A DNA stretch of 42,531 nt. Source: Chthoniobacter sp. (lineage in GTDB: Bacteria; Verrucomicrobiota; Verrucomicrobiia; Chthoniobacterales; Chthoniobacteraceae). Position 1 is the stretch's first letter; the number at the start of each line of letters is the position of its first letter. A program made the position numbers and the translations under genes. Positions 1 to 7,193 of the stretch are shown piece by piece. The notes beneath the pieces are model-generated. The model was not told where the DNA came from, ran no database searches, and worked only from the letters and a program-made list of their open reading frames with translations. The stretch spans positions 1 through 42,531 of the forward strand of contig JAQGOK010000099.1 of assembly GCA_028293645.1 (NCBI GenBank). Direction: 5' to 3'.

Positions 1-606
1 GTTGATCGGCATTCCAAGCTGGGTGAGCAGCGTGACGGCCGCCGCGGTGGCGTTAGTTGAGCCGTTGCGCAAACCGCGCGCGTTCGCCCATGCGCCGTCG
101 GGTGTTTCGAGCAGCTTGAGGCATTGCACCATGCCGAGCGGCTCGGGGAGCGCGCGATTCAGATCCTGATACGCGCCGAGGGCGACGAAACACGCATAGG
201 CGTTGCCGTGTGCCGATCCGGGCTCGGCGTCATAGCCGCCGTCGCGTGAACGATACGTTTCAATCCGCGCCAGCAGGGAATCGACGGCCTGCGCCGGGAA
301 TCGATCCGGGCCAAACGCGGACCAGCAGCGCGCGAGCGCCCCGAGATGCACGAAATCCAGCGCCGCGCCCTCTCCAAATTCTCGCAGATAGCTCTCCACC
401 TGATCCGACGGCAGCTCGGCCTGAAGCGCCTGGAGCCCGGCGAGGGCAAAGATCGTGTAGTAAAGATCCGGCCGCCCGCTGCGGTCACTGCCACCGCCCG
501 TCGGAGTGAACTGCCGCTGCAAAAACCCGCGCACCAGCTCCGCGGAATCGCCCAGCATCTTCGGCGCAAGCCGCGCCACCTGGAGCATTTCGAGCCGAAG
601 GCTCAC
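1..606 (-). CDS. Prenyltransferase/terpene-cyclase-like alpha-alpha toroid protein, partial (3' end outside window)
   Basis: The reading frame is open from a GTG at 606 to the window edge (202 codons, no stop), so the C-terminus is missing. The start gives MSLRLEMLQVARLAPKMLGD. Repeated helical-barrel signatures are visible: an R-P-D-L-Y-Y-T-I-F-A-L block near residue 50, D-G-G-Y near residue 128 and D-G-A-W near residue 170. These are typical of the prenyltransferase beta-subunit / squalene-cyclase superfamily. The GTG overlaps the stop of the upstream Doc-like frame (GTGA, 603-606), which suggests translational coupling. A polyprenyl synthase lies upstream on the same strand, so an isoprenoid substrate is plausible. 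Cyclase, protein prenyltransferase or another toroid enzyme cannot be told apart from this fragment. Confidence 0.72.
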   Translation of the reverse strand, partial: MSLRLEMLQVARLAPKMLGDSAELVRGFLQRQFTPTGGGSDRSGRPDLYYTIFALAGLQALQAELPSDQVESYLREFGEGAALDFVHLGALARCWSAFGPDRFPAQAVDSLLARIETYRSRDGGYDAEPGSAHGNAYACFVALGAYQDLNRALPEPLGMVQCLKLLETPDGAWANARGLRNGSTNATAAAVTLLTQLGMPIN

Positions 607-925
607 GCCGGAAAAAGCGTGCGCAACAAAGCCGCCAAGCCGGGGCGGTCGAGCAGTCGCTGCGAGATCGCGATCATCATCGCCGCGCCGATTGCGGTTC
701 GTTTGTTCCCATCGATAAACGCCTGTGATTCGGCCAGGTGAAATGCATCGGCAGCGGCGATCTCGTGCAGGTCCGCGCCGGGGTAGAAGTAGAGCTGTTG
801 CGGCTGGATGATTGCTGACTCCATTCCACCGCAGTCGCGAAGCCTTCCGAGCCGCCGTGCCGCGCCAGCGAACGCCGATGCAGCTCCAACACTTGGGTCA
901 GGGAAAGAAAAAGCGGCTCGCTCAC
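603..925 (-). pseudogene. Doc/Fic-type death-on-curing toxin, frameshifted
   Basis: Two overlapping frames together make one Doc-like protein of about 107 residues. The N-terminal part starts at GTG 925 (MSEPLFLSLTQVLELHRRSL, then ARHGGSEG). The C-terminal part continues one frame over with LRDCGGMESAIIQPQQLYFY and ends at 603. Joining them needs one extra base near 838-846, where Doc proteins have HGG-x-x-G-LRD. The Fic-type motif reads SQAFIDGNKRT, so the usual catalytic histidine of HxFxDGN is glutamine. The C-terminus is also shorter than the roughly 125 residues usual for Doc. The start overlaps the antitoxin-like stop by GTGA (922-925), and the end overlaps the next gene the same way. 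It is either a recently inactivated toxin or a single-base sequencing/assembly error. Confidence 0.72.
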
Positions 926-1119
926 TGGGCGAGCCGCCGCAGCAGTTCGTCGTGCTTTTCGAAGACCCGGTGGGCCGCGGCCTCGAATGCGGCGGGTTCC
1001 GCGTACCTCACGCCACCGTGCGACTCGACTGGCTTGGATTGTTGCAGATAGCGAAGCACCTCGCCTTGTTGATCCGCCGGCAGCGTCTTAATCTGCTCGA
1101 TGATTTCAGCGGCGCTCAT
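922..1119 (-). CDS. Small antitoxin-like protein paired with Doc
   Basis: A 65-residue protein starting at ATG 1119, MSAAEIIEQIKTLPADQQGE. The N-terminal helix pattern (A-E-I-x-E-x-I-K-x-L-P-x-x-x-Q) resembles the short antitoxin-like proteins found in front of Doc or PIN toxins (DUF2281-like). The C-terminal half is charged and probably helical, as expected for a toxin-binding tail. Its stop overlaps the GTG of the Doc-like gene by four bases, the usual antitoxin-first order. It lies 38 bases downstream of the polyprenyl synthase gene on the same strand. A longer upstream reading frame exists but runs inside the synthase gene, so the 1119 start is preferred. Antitoxin function is inferred from size and position. 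Confidence 0.6.
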   Translation of the reverse strand: MSAAEIIEQIKTLPADQQGEVLRYLQQSKPVESHGGVRYAEPAAFEAAAHRVFEKHDELLRRLAQ

Positions 1120-1157
1120 GGGCGCACCGTAGGACCGGATTGACGCGCGGACAAGCG

Positions 1158-2951
1158 TCAGGCGGCCGCCGCCGGCTCGCCGACTGCGGGCGAAGCCACA
1201 AGGTTCTTGTCTTCGAATTCCTTGCACCAGCCTTTGATCTCCGCGTCGTTGAAGATCTTGCCAAGCACGCGGCGAAGCAGGCCCTTGAGGTTCGCGTTCT
1301 CCACGTCGCGCAGCGAGCGGATCGCTTCTTCTTTGTAACGTTCGAGCAGGTCGCGGCAACGGGTGTCGGCGCCGAGCTCGAGATAAAGCTCTTCGATCTC
1401 GGTGGGCGAGGACGTGCTCAAGCGGCGCCAGTGGGCTTCGAGCGCAAGGCGTTGCGGTTCACGTTTGGCGGTAAGCGCCGCATCGTGGCCGCGAGCTTCC
1501 TGCGCGGCTCGTTCGTAGGCTGTGGCCAGGAGCAGGCTTGGCCGCAGGCCGGCAATGTCGTCGGTTTCGCCCGCGGCACCCATGTCGCTGAGATCGTCGC
1601 GAATTTGATAGGCGATCCCGAGTGCCTCGCTGTAGGCGCTCAGCGTCTCGTCCACTTCGTCGAGTTGGCCCGCGTAAATCGCACCGAGCTTCAACGCAAC
1701 GGCAAACGCGGGCGCTGTCTTCTGTCGGAAGATATCCAGCACCGCGAGCGAACTGAGCGGCACAGGATTCCGCGCCCAGACGAGCTCTGCGCCCTGGCCT
1801 CGGCAGAGTTCGCGCTGGCCTTCCGCAGCGATGCGGATCAATGCGGTCTTTTGCTCCGCGCCGAGCTGGCAACAAGCGAGCAGGCGATAACCTTCACCAA
1901 TCAGCAGGTCGCCGACATTGAGGGCGACGGCGACCCCGTGCTCTTCATGAAGGGTTTTCTCGCCGTAACGTTGCGCGTCCTCGTCTTCGATATCGTCGTG
2001 AATGAGCGAGGCTTTGTGGAAGCATTCGACGGCGACGGCGACCTTGCGCAGGTCTTCGGGAATTGCTGCACCAGGTGTCACCCGCAAGGCTTGGTAAGCG
2101 GCAACCGTCAGGAAGGGGCGCCAGCGTTTGCCTGCTCGGGCAAGCCACTCCCGGCCGAGCTTCTCGGTCGCTCCTTCGGCAGGTCCCATGATCGAGTCCA
2201 GATTCAGCGGGGTGAACCAGAAATCGACCTCATCGCGGAGCTGGCTGAGATCAAGCCGGCGGGTTTGATCCTCGCTGGTGAGATGGATGTAATCCCAAAT
2301 CCAATCGAGATCGACCGTCGTATCGATGCAATCGTCCTGCAGCAAGGGGACGGCGACGCCGGGGATTGCAGCGGCTTCCATGTAAGGAAACGCACGTTCC
2401 AAAACGCTCAGGCAACTGACGCCGACGATCGCCTCGATCTTCCCGGTCTGGATGAGCGACATGACGATCGCGCTGCCTTCCGCGACGAGCACCGCGTAGC
2501 CGAGTCGCTCCGCTTCCGCCTGCAGATCCTGGATGGAGCAAAGGCCGCACTGTTTGCAGAGCAGTCCGAATTCATCGAACGGCGCGGGACATTTGCTCTC
2601 CACGCGCAGGCACTTTGGCAGCAGCAGCAAGCGGCGCTCGAACGGGACGCCGGCGAGTTGCTCCCGCCACATTTCGTTGTTGAGCAGGACGCCGATGTAG
2701 TCGCGGTAAAGGGGGCTGCAGCCGAGCTGCTCAACGAGCCGGTCGGCGTGGACTTTCAGCTCTTCGGTGGGAAGTGGCGGCACCGGCTGATGCTCAGCAA
2801 CGTAAGCGCGACAGCACTCAAGAATGTGACTCCGCTCGACCGGCGTCTGCGGAATGTTCTTCTTCGGAGCACGAAAGCGGGGCGGAGGAACGGCACGCGG
2901 AAGCGTGGTGATCGCCGGGGGAGTGTCAGACCGAATAGTGGCTGTCTGCAT
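1158..2951 (-). CDS. Polyprenyl synthase with N-terminal DUF116 domain (fusion)
   Basis: A 597-residue protein, about twice the length of a normal trans-isoprenyl diphosphate synthase. Residues about 255-590 are the synthase: GKRWRP (274-279) binds the diphosphate, HDDIEDED (318-325) is the first Asp-rich motif and DDLSD (452-456) the second. It should condense isopentenyl diphosphate with an allylic diphosphate; chain length cannot be read reliably. Residues about 40-225 match DUF116, with cysteines at 114, 121, 132, 135, 138, 180 and 208; the spacing at 132-138 suggests metal or cluster binding. The function of DUF116 is unknown. The frame runs through both parts without interruption. The antitoxin, toxin and toroid prenyltransferase-like genes follow on the same strand, suggesting an isoprenoid locus. 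Confidence 0.9.
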   Translation of the reverse strand: MQTATIRSDTPPAITTLPRAVPPPRFRAPKKNIPQTPVERSHILECCRAYVAEHQPVPPLPTEELKVHADRLVEQLGCSPLYRDYIGVLLNNEMWREQLAGVPFERRLLLLPKCLRVESKCPAPFDEFGLLCKQCGLCSIQDLQAEAERLGYAVLVAEGSAIVMSLIQTGKIEAIVGVSCLSVLERAFPYMEAAAIPGVAVPLLQDDCIDTTVDLDWIWDYIHLTSEDQTRRLDLSQLRDEVDFWFTPLNLDSIMGPAEGATEKLGREWLARAGKRWRPFLTVAAYQALRVTPGAAIPEDLRKVAVAVECFHKASLIHDDIEDEDAQRYGEKTLHEEHGVAVALNVGDLLIGEGYRLLACCQLGAEQKTALIRIAAEGQRELCRGQGAELVWARNPVPLSSLAVLDIFRQKTAPAFAVALKLGAIYAGQLDEVDETLSAYSEALGIAYQIRDDLSDMGAAGETDDIAGLRPSLLLATAYERAAQEARGHDAALTAKREPQRLALEAHWRRLSTSSPTEIEELYLELGADTRCRDLLERYKEEAIRSLRDVENANLKGLLRRVLGKIFNDAEIKGWCKEFEDKNLVASPAVGEPAAAA

Positions 2952-3047
2952 GGTCGCGAAAGTAGTCGTCGCGCAGAGAGAAGCGCAAGCGGTGAAGTTT
3001 CTTAGGGCACCGGCGTCAAGGAAGGCTTATCGCGGGGTCGGTCGGAC

Positions 3048-3087
3048 AAAAAAAAGCCGGCGCCCGAGGATCTCGGGCGCCGGCTTT
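3048..3087 (-). terminator. Strong Rho-independent terminator of the small secreted protein gene
   Basis: A perfect 16-base-pair stem (3053-3068 with 3072-3087) closes a 3-base loop. On the minus strand it is followed by a run of eight T (A-run 3048-3055 on the plus strand). It lies 25 bases after the stop of the gene at 3113-3568 and before the synthase gene, separating the two units. Confidence 0.85.
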
Positions 3088-3112
3088 GCGGAGGGATAAA
3101 GGCGGAAGATTG

Positions 3113-3568
3113 TCAGGGCTTCTTTACTTCCGTCGTCGCCGCTTTCGTTGCCTTTGGTCCGACCTTTGCGGTCACGCATTCCATCCTGCCGTCCGGTGTC
3201 TTGATATAGGAGCCCGTGACATACGCGCCGGCGGTAATAGCGCTGAAGTTCGCGGGTGCGCCATCCTTGGTCACCGTCGTTTTATCAGTGACGGCGAAAA
3301 CGCGCTGCTTCCCGTCTTTGTTCATGAACGTGAACGTCTTCGCCTTCGGGTCGAGATTAACCACGTCGCCGTGAAACGAAGTAGGCCGGGTTTTTGCCGG
3401 GGTATCCGCCGCAGCAGAGTCGGGCGCAGGTTTTTCTTCGCGAGCTTTCCTGGGCTCAGCCGGAGTAGCGGCTGGCGTTTCTATCTTCTTCTTTTCAGCG
3501 GCGAAGCTGCTGGTCGAGAGACCGCATGCGAGCGCCGTGACAACCGCAACAATACATACTTGTTTCAT
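3113..3568 (-). CDS. Small secreted protein with DUF5666-like beta domain
   Basis: A 151-residue protein starting at ATG 3568 with a GAGG ribosome-binding site a few bases upstream. A clear signal peptide (KQVCIVAVVTALACGLSTSS, cleaved after FAA) precedes a Lys/Ala/Pro-rich linker (about residues 25-60). A compact domain follows (about 62-140): F-H-G-D-V-V-N-L-D, then KTFTF, VTDKTTVTKDG and GAYVTGSY. This resembles the OB-like repeats called DUF5666, often found in periplasmic proteins of unknown role. The tail is Lys-rich. It looks like a single-gene unit with its own promoter and terminator. The exact function is unknown. Confidence 0.75.
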   Translation of the reverse strand: MKQVCIVAVVTALACGLSTSSFAAEKKKIETPAATPAEPRKAREEKPAPDSAAADTPAKTRPTSFHGDVVNLDPKAKTFTFMNKDGKQRVFAVTDKTTVTKDGAPANFSAITAGAYVTGSYIKTPDGRMECVTAKVGPKATKAATTEVKKP

Positions 3569-3638
3569 TATGATGTTCCTCAATTCGGGGGCGTCCCCGG
3601 CCGGAAATTCCTCCAGCCACGTCTGCCACACGGCCGCG

Positions 3639-3668
3639 AGTTAAGGTTGTCCCGGCGAGTAGTGTCAA
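3639..3668 (-). promoter_or_regulatory. Candidate sigma-70-type promoter for the small secreted protein
   Basis: On the minus strand TTGACA (3668-3663) is followed after 18 bases by TTAACT (3644-3639), about 70 bases before the ATG at 3568. The -35 box is a perfect match to the general bacterial consensus; the -10 box is weak. Predicted by eye only. Confidence 0.4.
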
Positions 3669-3716
3669 GTCTGCAGCTTAGCCCACCCGGCGAACGGACG
3701 CGACTTAGCGCTTCTG

Positions 3717-4406
3717 TTATGGAACCAGAAGAATGGTAAGTCTCCTCGGACCGTGCGCTCCCAGGACGAGAATGCGTTCAATATCTCCCGTGCGACTGGG
3801 TCCACTAATGAAGCCGAGGAAGCTTGGGTAACTGCTGCCATACTTCTGCGCTAGCTCCGCGTAGGCTGCAGTAAGATCTGCGACTAACTGATTTTCACGC
3901 GCGAGCACGATGTGGTGCGGCGGCAGAACACTCAAGGTGCGACCACCGGAACTGCGGGAGGTGACGCACACCGAACCGGTCTGCGCGACGAGCGATTCGC
4001 ATTCGGTCAGGCCGGCGTCACACGATTCGAGAGCATCACGATCGTAGCCGCTCTCGATGCGCATGAGGTCGAGCGTCGGAGGCAGATGCGCCGCAACGGC
4101 ATCGTTTAACTCGCCAGCGTGTAGCGCGATGCGGCGCCAGTTCCCTTCTTTCGCCAGCGCGGCGATGTGCTTCGCCGCGGCATTGGCGTTTGCGCAATGC
4201 TTGAACTCAGTGCGCAGCACTTCGCAAAGCTGGGAAAAGAGTTCCAGCCGCGCAGCGTGGGAGGCTCCGACCGGCGGCAGCCATTGCTGAAAGGCGGGAG
4301 CCGCGGACGCGTGCCTGCCATTCCCGACGTGCTCATGATGCCGCGGCGCCTCCTCGCGTAATGCTTCGGCGATGCGGCCGAGAATGGCTTCCCGATCGCC
4401 ACTCAT
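3717..4406 (-). CDS. lutC: Lactate utilisation protein C (LUD domain)
   Basis: A 229-residue LutC-family protein (LUD/DUF162 domain). It shows an N-terminal helical segment (MSGDREAILGRIAEALREEA), the Y-D-x-D-A-L-E-S-C-D-A-G-L-T-E-C-E region, the conserved glycine-serine rich V-T-S-R-S-S-G-G stretch, and the C-terminal G-F-I-S-G-P-S-R-T-G-D-I-E signature. LutC is a non-cluster-binding partner of the LutA/LutB proteins, which oxidise L-lactate to pyruvate. Its ATG overlaps the lutB stop by four bases (ATGA, 4403-4406), so the two are translationally coupled. It is the last gene of the lut operon. Confidence 0.9.
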   Translation of the reverse strand: MSGDREAILGRIAEALREEAPRHHEHVGNGRHASAAPAFQQWLPPVGASHAARLELFSQLCEVLRTEFKHCANANAAAKHIAALAKEGNWRRIALHAGELNDAVAAHLPPTLDLMRIESGYDRDALESCDAGLTECESLVAQTGSVCVTSRSSGGRTLSVLPPHHIVLARENQLVADLTAAYAELAQKYGSSYPSFLGFISGPSRTGDIERILVLGAHGPRRLTILLVP

Positions 4407-5806
4407 TTCGAACCGACCTTTCGCGCGCGCCAGAGATCGCCAAAGCTGGTCGTGGCTGCTTGCGGAAACTCCCGGGTGCTGGTCCAGGCGTGGAGCGGAT
4501 CAAGGCCGCTGTTTTGCAAAAACGGATGCAACCATTGACCAAGCGGCGCAAACCGCGTGGACAGACGGTAAGCCCACGGTCGGCTCATAAGTTGCACAAA
4601 GCCGAACCAGATGATGCGCTCCCACCACACCTTCTTTTCCGCGACCGCGTTGCGACGGTTGTGCAGCAGGTGGTGATGAATATCGATCTTCACCGGGCAC
4701 GCTTCGGTGCAGGCGCCGCAGAGTGACGAGGCGGCGCTCAGATGTTTCCAATCCTGCAAGCCCCGGAAGTGTGGCGTGATCACGCTGCCAATCGGACCCT
4801 GATAAGTCGTGCCGTAAGCGTGACCGCCGATGTTCTTGAAGATCGGGCAGACATTCAGGCATGCGCCGCAGCGGATGCAATGGAGCGCGTCGCGTTGCTG
4901 CGCATCGGCGAGAAGGCGCGTGCGGTGATTGTCGAGCAGCACGACGTGAAACTCCTCCGGACCGTCCACTTCGCCCTCCTGCCGCGGGCCGCCGTACATC
5001 GAATTGTAACAGGTGAGATGCTGCCCCGTTCCCCCGATCGCGAGCATCGGCAGGAGCAACGCGAGATCAGCCAGCTTCGGGATCACCTTCTCGATGCCAA
5101 CGAGCGCGATGTGAATCCGAGGCATCGCTGTGGTGAGGCGCGCATTCCCTTCGTTCTCGGTGATCGAGATCATGCCGGTTTCCGCGACGATGAAGTTCGC
5201 GCCGGAGATTCCGAGGTCCGCTTTCAAATACTGCCGGCGCAAAAACCGGCGCGCGATCATCGTGAGTTCCTCGGGGGAATCCGTCGGAGCGCTTCCGAGT
5301 TCCTTCTCAAACAGCGCGCTGATTTCGTCGCGCTTGAGGTGCATGCACGGAAAAACGAAGTGGTACGGCGGCTCGTGTTTAAGCTGCTGGATGAACTCTC
5401 CGAGATCGCTCTCCACGACTTCGTAGCCGTCCTGCTCCAGCGCCTCATTGAGGTGGATCTCCTCGCTGGTCATCGCCTTTGATTTGATGATCGATTTCAC
5501 CTCGCGCTCGCGGGCGAGCGTCTGGATGTACTCGCGCGCCTGAGCACTGGTGCTGGCCCAGAAAACCTTTCCTCCGCGCGCGGTGAACTTCTCCTCGAAC
5601 TCGCGCAAGTAGGCATCAAGTCGGTTGACGCCTTCGTACTTGATCGCTGCCGCGGCATCGCGCGCCTGCTGCCAGTCCGAGAAAGCGGCCTTGCTCTCGT
5701 CGCGCTTGATCTCATAGCCGTGCAGCGCCTTGCGAATGAACGCGCGGCGCGGTTCGTCAGCGGTCGTCCGATCGGCGTCGGTATGGAATTGCGTGGCGGC
5801 GGACAT
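4403..5806 (-). CDS. lutB: Lactate utilisation iron-sulfur protein B
   Basis: A 467-residue LutB/LldF-type protein. An N-terminal LUD-type domain (about 70-300) includes the A-E-T-G-M-I-S-I-T-E-N-E-G block. Two ferredoxin-like 4Fe-4S motifs follow: C310, C313, C316, C320 (CIRCGACLNVCP) and C363, C366, C370 (CGACTEACP). Length and order match the family. Together with LutA and LutC it forms the cytoplasmic complex that oxidises L-lactate and passes electrons on. It starts 8 bases after the Uma2-like gene stop and overlaps lutC by 4 bases. Confidence 0.93.
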   Translation of the reverse strand: MSAATQFHTDADRTTADEPRRAFIRKALHGYEIKRDESKAAFSDWQQARDAAAAIKYEGVNRLDAYLREFEEKFTARGGKVFWASTSAQAREYIQTLAREREVKSIIKSKAMTSEEIHLNEALEQDGYEVVESDLGEFIQQLKHEPPYHFVFPCMHLKRDEISALFEKELGSAPTDSPEELTMIARRFLRRQYLKADLGISGANFIVAETGMISITENEGNARLTTAMPRIHIALVGIEKVIPKLADLALLLPMLAIGGTGQHLTCYNSMYGGPRQEGEVDGPEEFHVVLLDNHRTRLLADAQQRDALHCIRCGACLNVCPIFKNIGGHAYGTTYQGPIGSVITPHFRGLQDWKHLSAASSLCGACTEACPVKIDIHHHLLHNRRNAVAEKKVWWERIIWFGFVQLMSRPWAYRLSTRFAPLGQWLHPFLQNSGLDPLHAWTSTREFPQAATTSFGDLWRARKVGSK

Positions 5807-5814
5807 TCGGCAAC

Positions 5815-6372
5815 TCAGACGACGAACAGATCGGCAACGCTCATCTCCAGTCCGACGCTGCGCAGCGTGAACCGCGACTCCGTTCCGCGCACGATCTCAA
5901 CGGGGTCCCACCCTTCAGCCCGGCGAGAAATATAGACAATCGGGGCCTCGGCGTTCGGATCAGCGAACACGATCTCTTCCACGGTTTGGATCGAGCGGTA
6001 TCCGATGAACTTTGCCATCGCCCCGTCATCCCAATCGTTGGACAGGACTTCGATCAACAGCTTTGGCCGCTCGCGGTAAAGGCGATGATTATCCGCCGGA
6101 TCGCAGGCCACGAACACATCCGGGTAGCGGTAAAACGGCTTCTCAAGGAAGGTCATCCGCACCTTCATATCGGACTTGAAAACGCGGCAGCCTTTGCCAC
6201 GGAGATGATTCAGTAAGGCGCCAGCGAAGTTCATCGACACGAGTTCATGCGGATCACTCGCGCCGGCCATCGCGTACATCACGCCGTCGAAATACTCGCT
6301 CTTCGTCTCGGCGCGGGATTCAGCTTCGAGATACTGCTGCTCGGTAAGGTACGGGACAGCCTCGGCGGTCAT
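5815..6372 (-). CDS. Uma2 family (DUF820) endonuclease-fold protein inside the lut operon
   Basis: A 185-residue protein of the Uma2/DUF820 family, which has a PD-(D/E)xK restriction-endonuclease fold. Visible signatures are E-Y-F-D-G (26-30), the Y-P-D-V-F-V motif with D85, and L-L-I-E-V-L-S with E108 as second acidic residue. The biological role of this very common family is unsettled; nuclease activity is inferred from the fold. It sits between lutA (42 bases upstream) and lutB (8 bases downstream) on the same strand, an unusual place that suggests insertion into the operon. The catalytic residues look intact, so it is probably not a decayed copy. Confidence 0.85.
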   Translation of the reverse strand: MTAEAVPYLTEQQYLEAESRAETKSEYFDGVMYAMAGASDPHELVSMNFAGALLNHLRGKGCRVFKSDMKVRMTFLEKPFYRYPDVFVACDPADNHRLYRERPKLLIEVLSNDWDDGAMAKFIGYRSIQTVEEIVFADPNAEAPIVYISRRAEGWDPVEIVRGTESRFTLRSVGLEMSVADLFVV

Positions 6373-6414
6373 GTCAGGAGGATAAGGACGAGCGCGCTGG
6401 CGGGCAACCGCAGG

Positions 6415-7134
6415 TTAGGTCCGGGCGAGCACTTCGGCGAGGTGGAGGCTTTTCACCACGCGCGGACTGTGTCGGCTGAGATAACCCTGGATCTGCATCA
6501 GGCAGCTCGAGTCGTTGCTGACCACATATTCGACGCCCGTTTCGACGATCGAATTGCACTTCACCTCCGCCATGGCCGTGGAGATTTGCGGAAACTTCAC
6601 GGCGAACATTCCCCCGAAGCCGCAGCACGCTTCTGCTTCGCCCATCTCGATCAGCTCCAGCCCTTTCACATGCCGCAGTAGCTCGCGCGGCGCGGCCTTC
6701 GTGCCGAGTTCGCGCAAGCCGTGGCAGCCATCGTGAAACGTCACCTTGCCCTCAAACGTCGCGCCGACATCCCGAACGCCGAGCTTGCTTACGAGGAATT
6801 CCGAGAACTCGTAAGTCTTCGCGGAAAGCGCCTGGGCTGCGCTTTCCTGAGCCGTCTTTGCGAAAAGCTCGGGGTAGAAAACCTTGAACATCGCGCCGCA
6901 CGAGCCGGAGCCGGAGACCACCACTTCGGCATCGCGAAAGACGGCCAACTGCCGTTCTGCCACAGCGCGCGCTTCGTCCCAATAACCGGAGTTGAAAGGC
7001 GGCTGGCCACAGCACGTTTGCCCCTCCGGGTAATCGACCTCGTGCCCGAGTCGCTCAATCACCTTCACCATCGCCATGGCCACTCCGGGGTAGAGGGAAT
7101 CGATGAAGCAGGGAACGAACAACGTGACGCGCAT
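6415..7134 (-). CDS. lutA: Lactate utilisation protein A (two CCG domains)
   Basis: A 239-residue protein with two cysteine-rich CCG domains. The first has C9 and C41-C42-G43; the second has the H-D-G-C-H motif with C137, then C170-C171-G172 followed by F-G-G-M-F. These are the features of LutA/LldE and of the C-terminal part of HdrB, where they hold iron-sulfur clusters. It works with LutB and LutC in L-lactate oxidation. It is the first lut gene, 59 bases after the regulator on the same strand, so the regulator may share a transcript with the operon. Confidence 0.92.
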   Translation of the reverse strand: MRVTLFVPCFIDSLYPGVAMAMVKVIERLGHEVDYPEGQTCCGQPPFNSGYWDEARAVAERQLAVFRDAEVVVSGSGSCGAMFKVFYPELFAKTAQESAAQALSAKTYEFSEFLVSKLGVRDVGATFEGKVTFHDGCHGLRELGTKAAPRELLRHVKGLELIEMGEAEACCGFGGMFAVKFPQISTAMAEVKCNSIVETGVEYVVSNDSSCLMQIQGYLSRHSPRVVKSLHLAEVLART

Positions 7135-7193
7135 GCGGAAGGGAACAGATGTTGTCCAAGCGGAAGCGCTCGATGTCCAGCGTGGCCGCGCGA

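Noticed and set aside
1140-3005. Long plus-strand frame (621 codons) opposite the polyprenyl synthase
   Set aside because: A shadow of the minus-strand gene in GC-rich DNA; the minus-strand protein has complete catalytic motifs and this frame has none.
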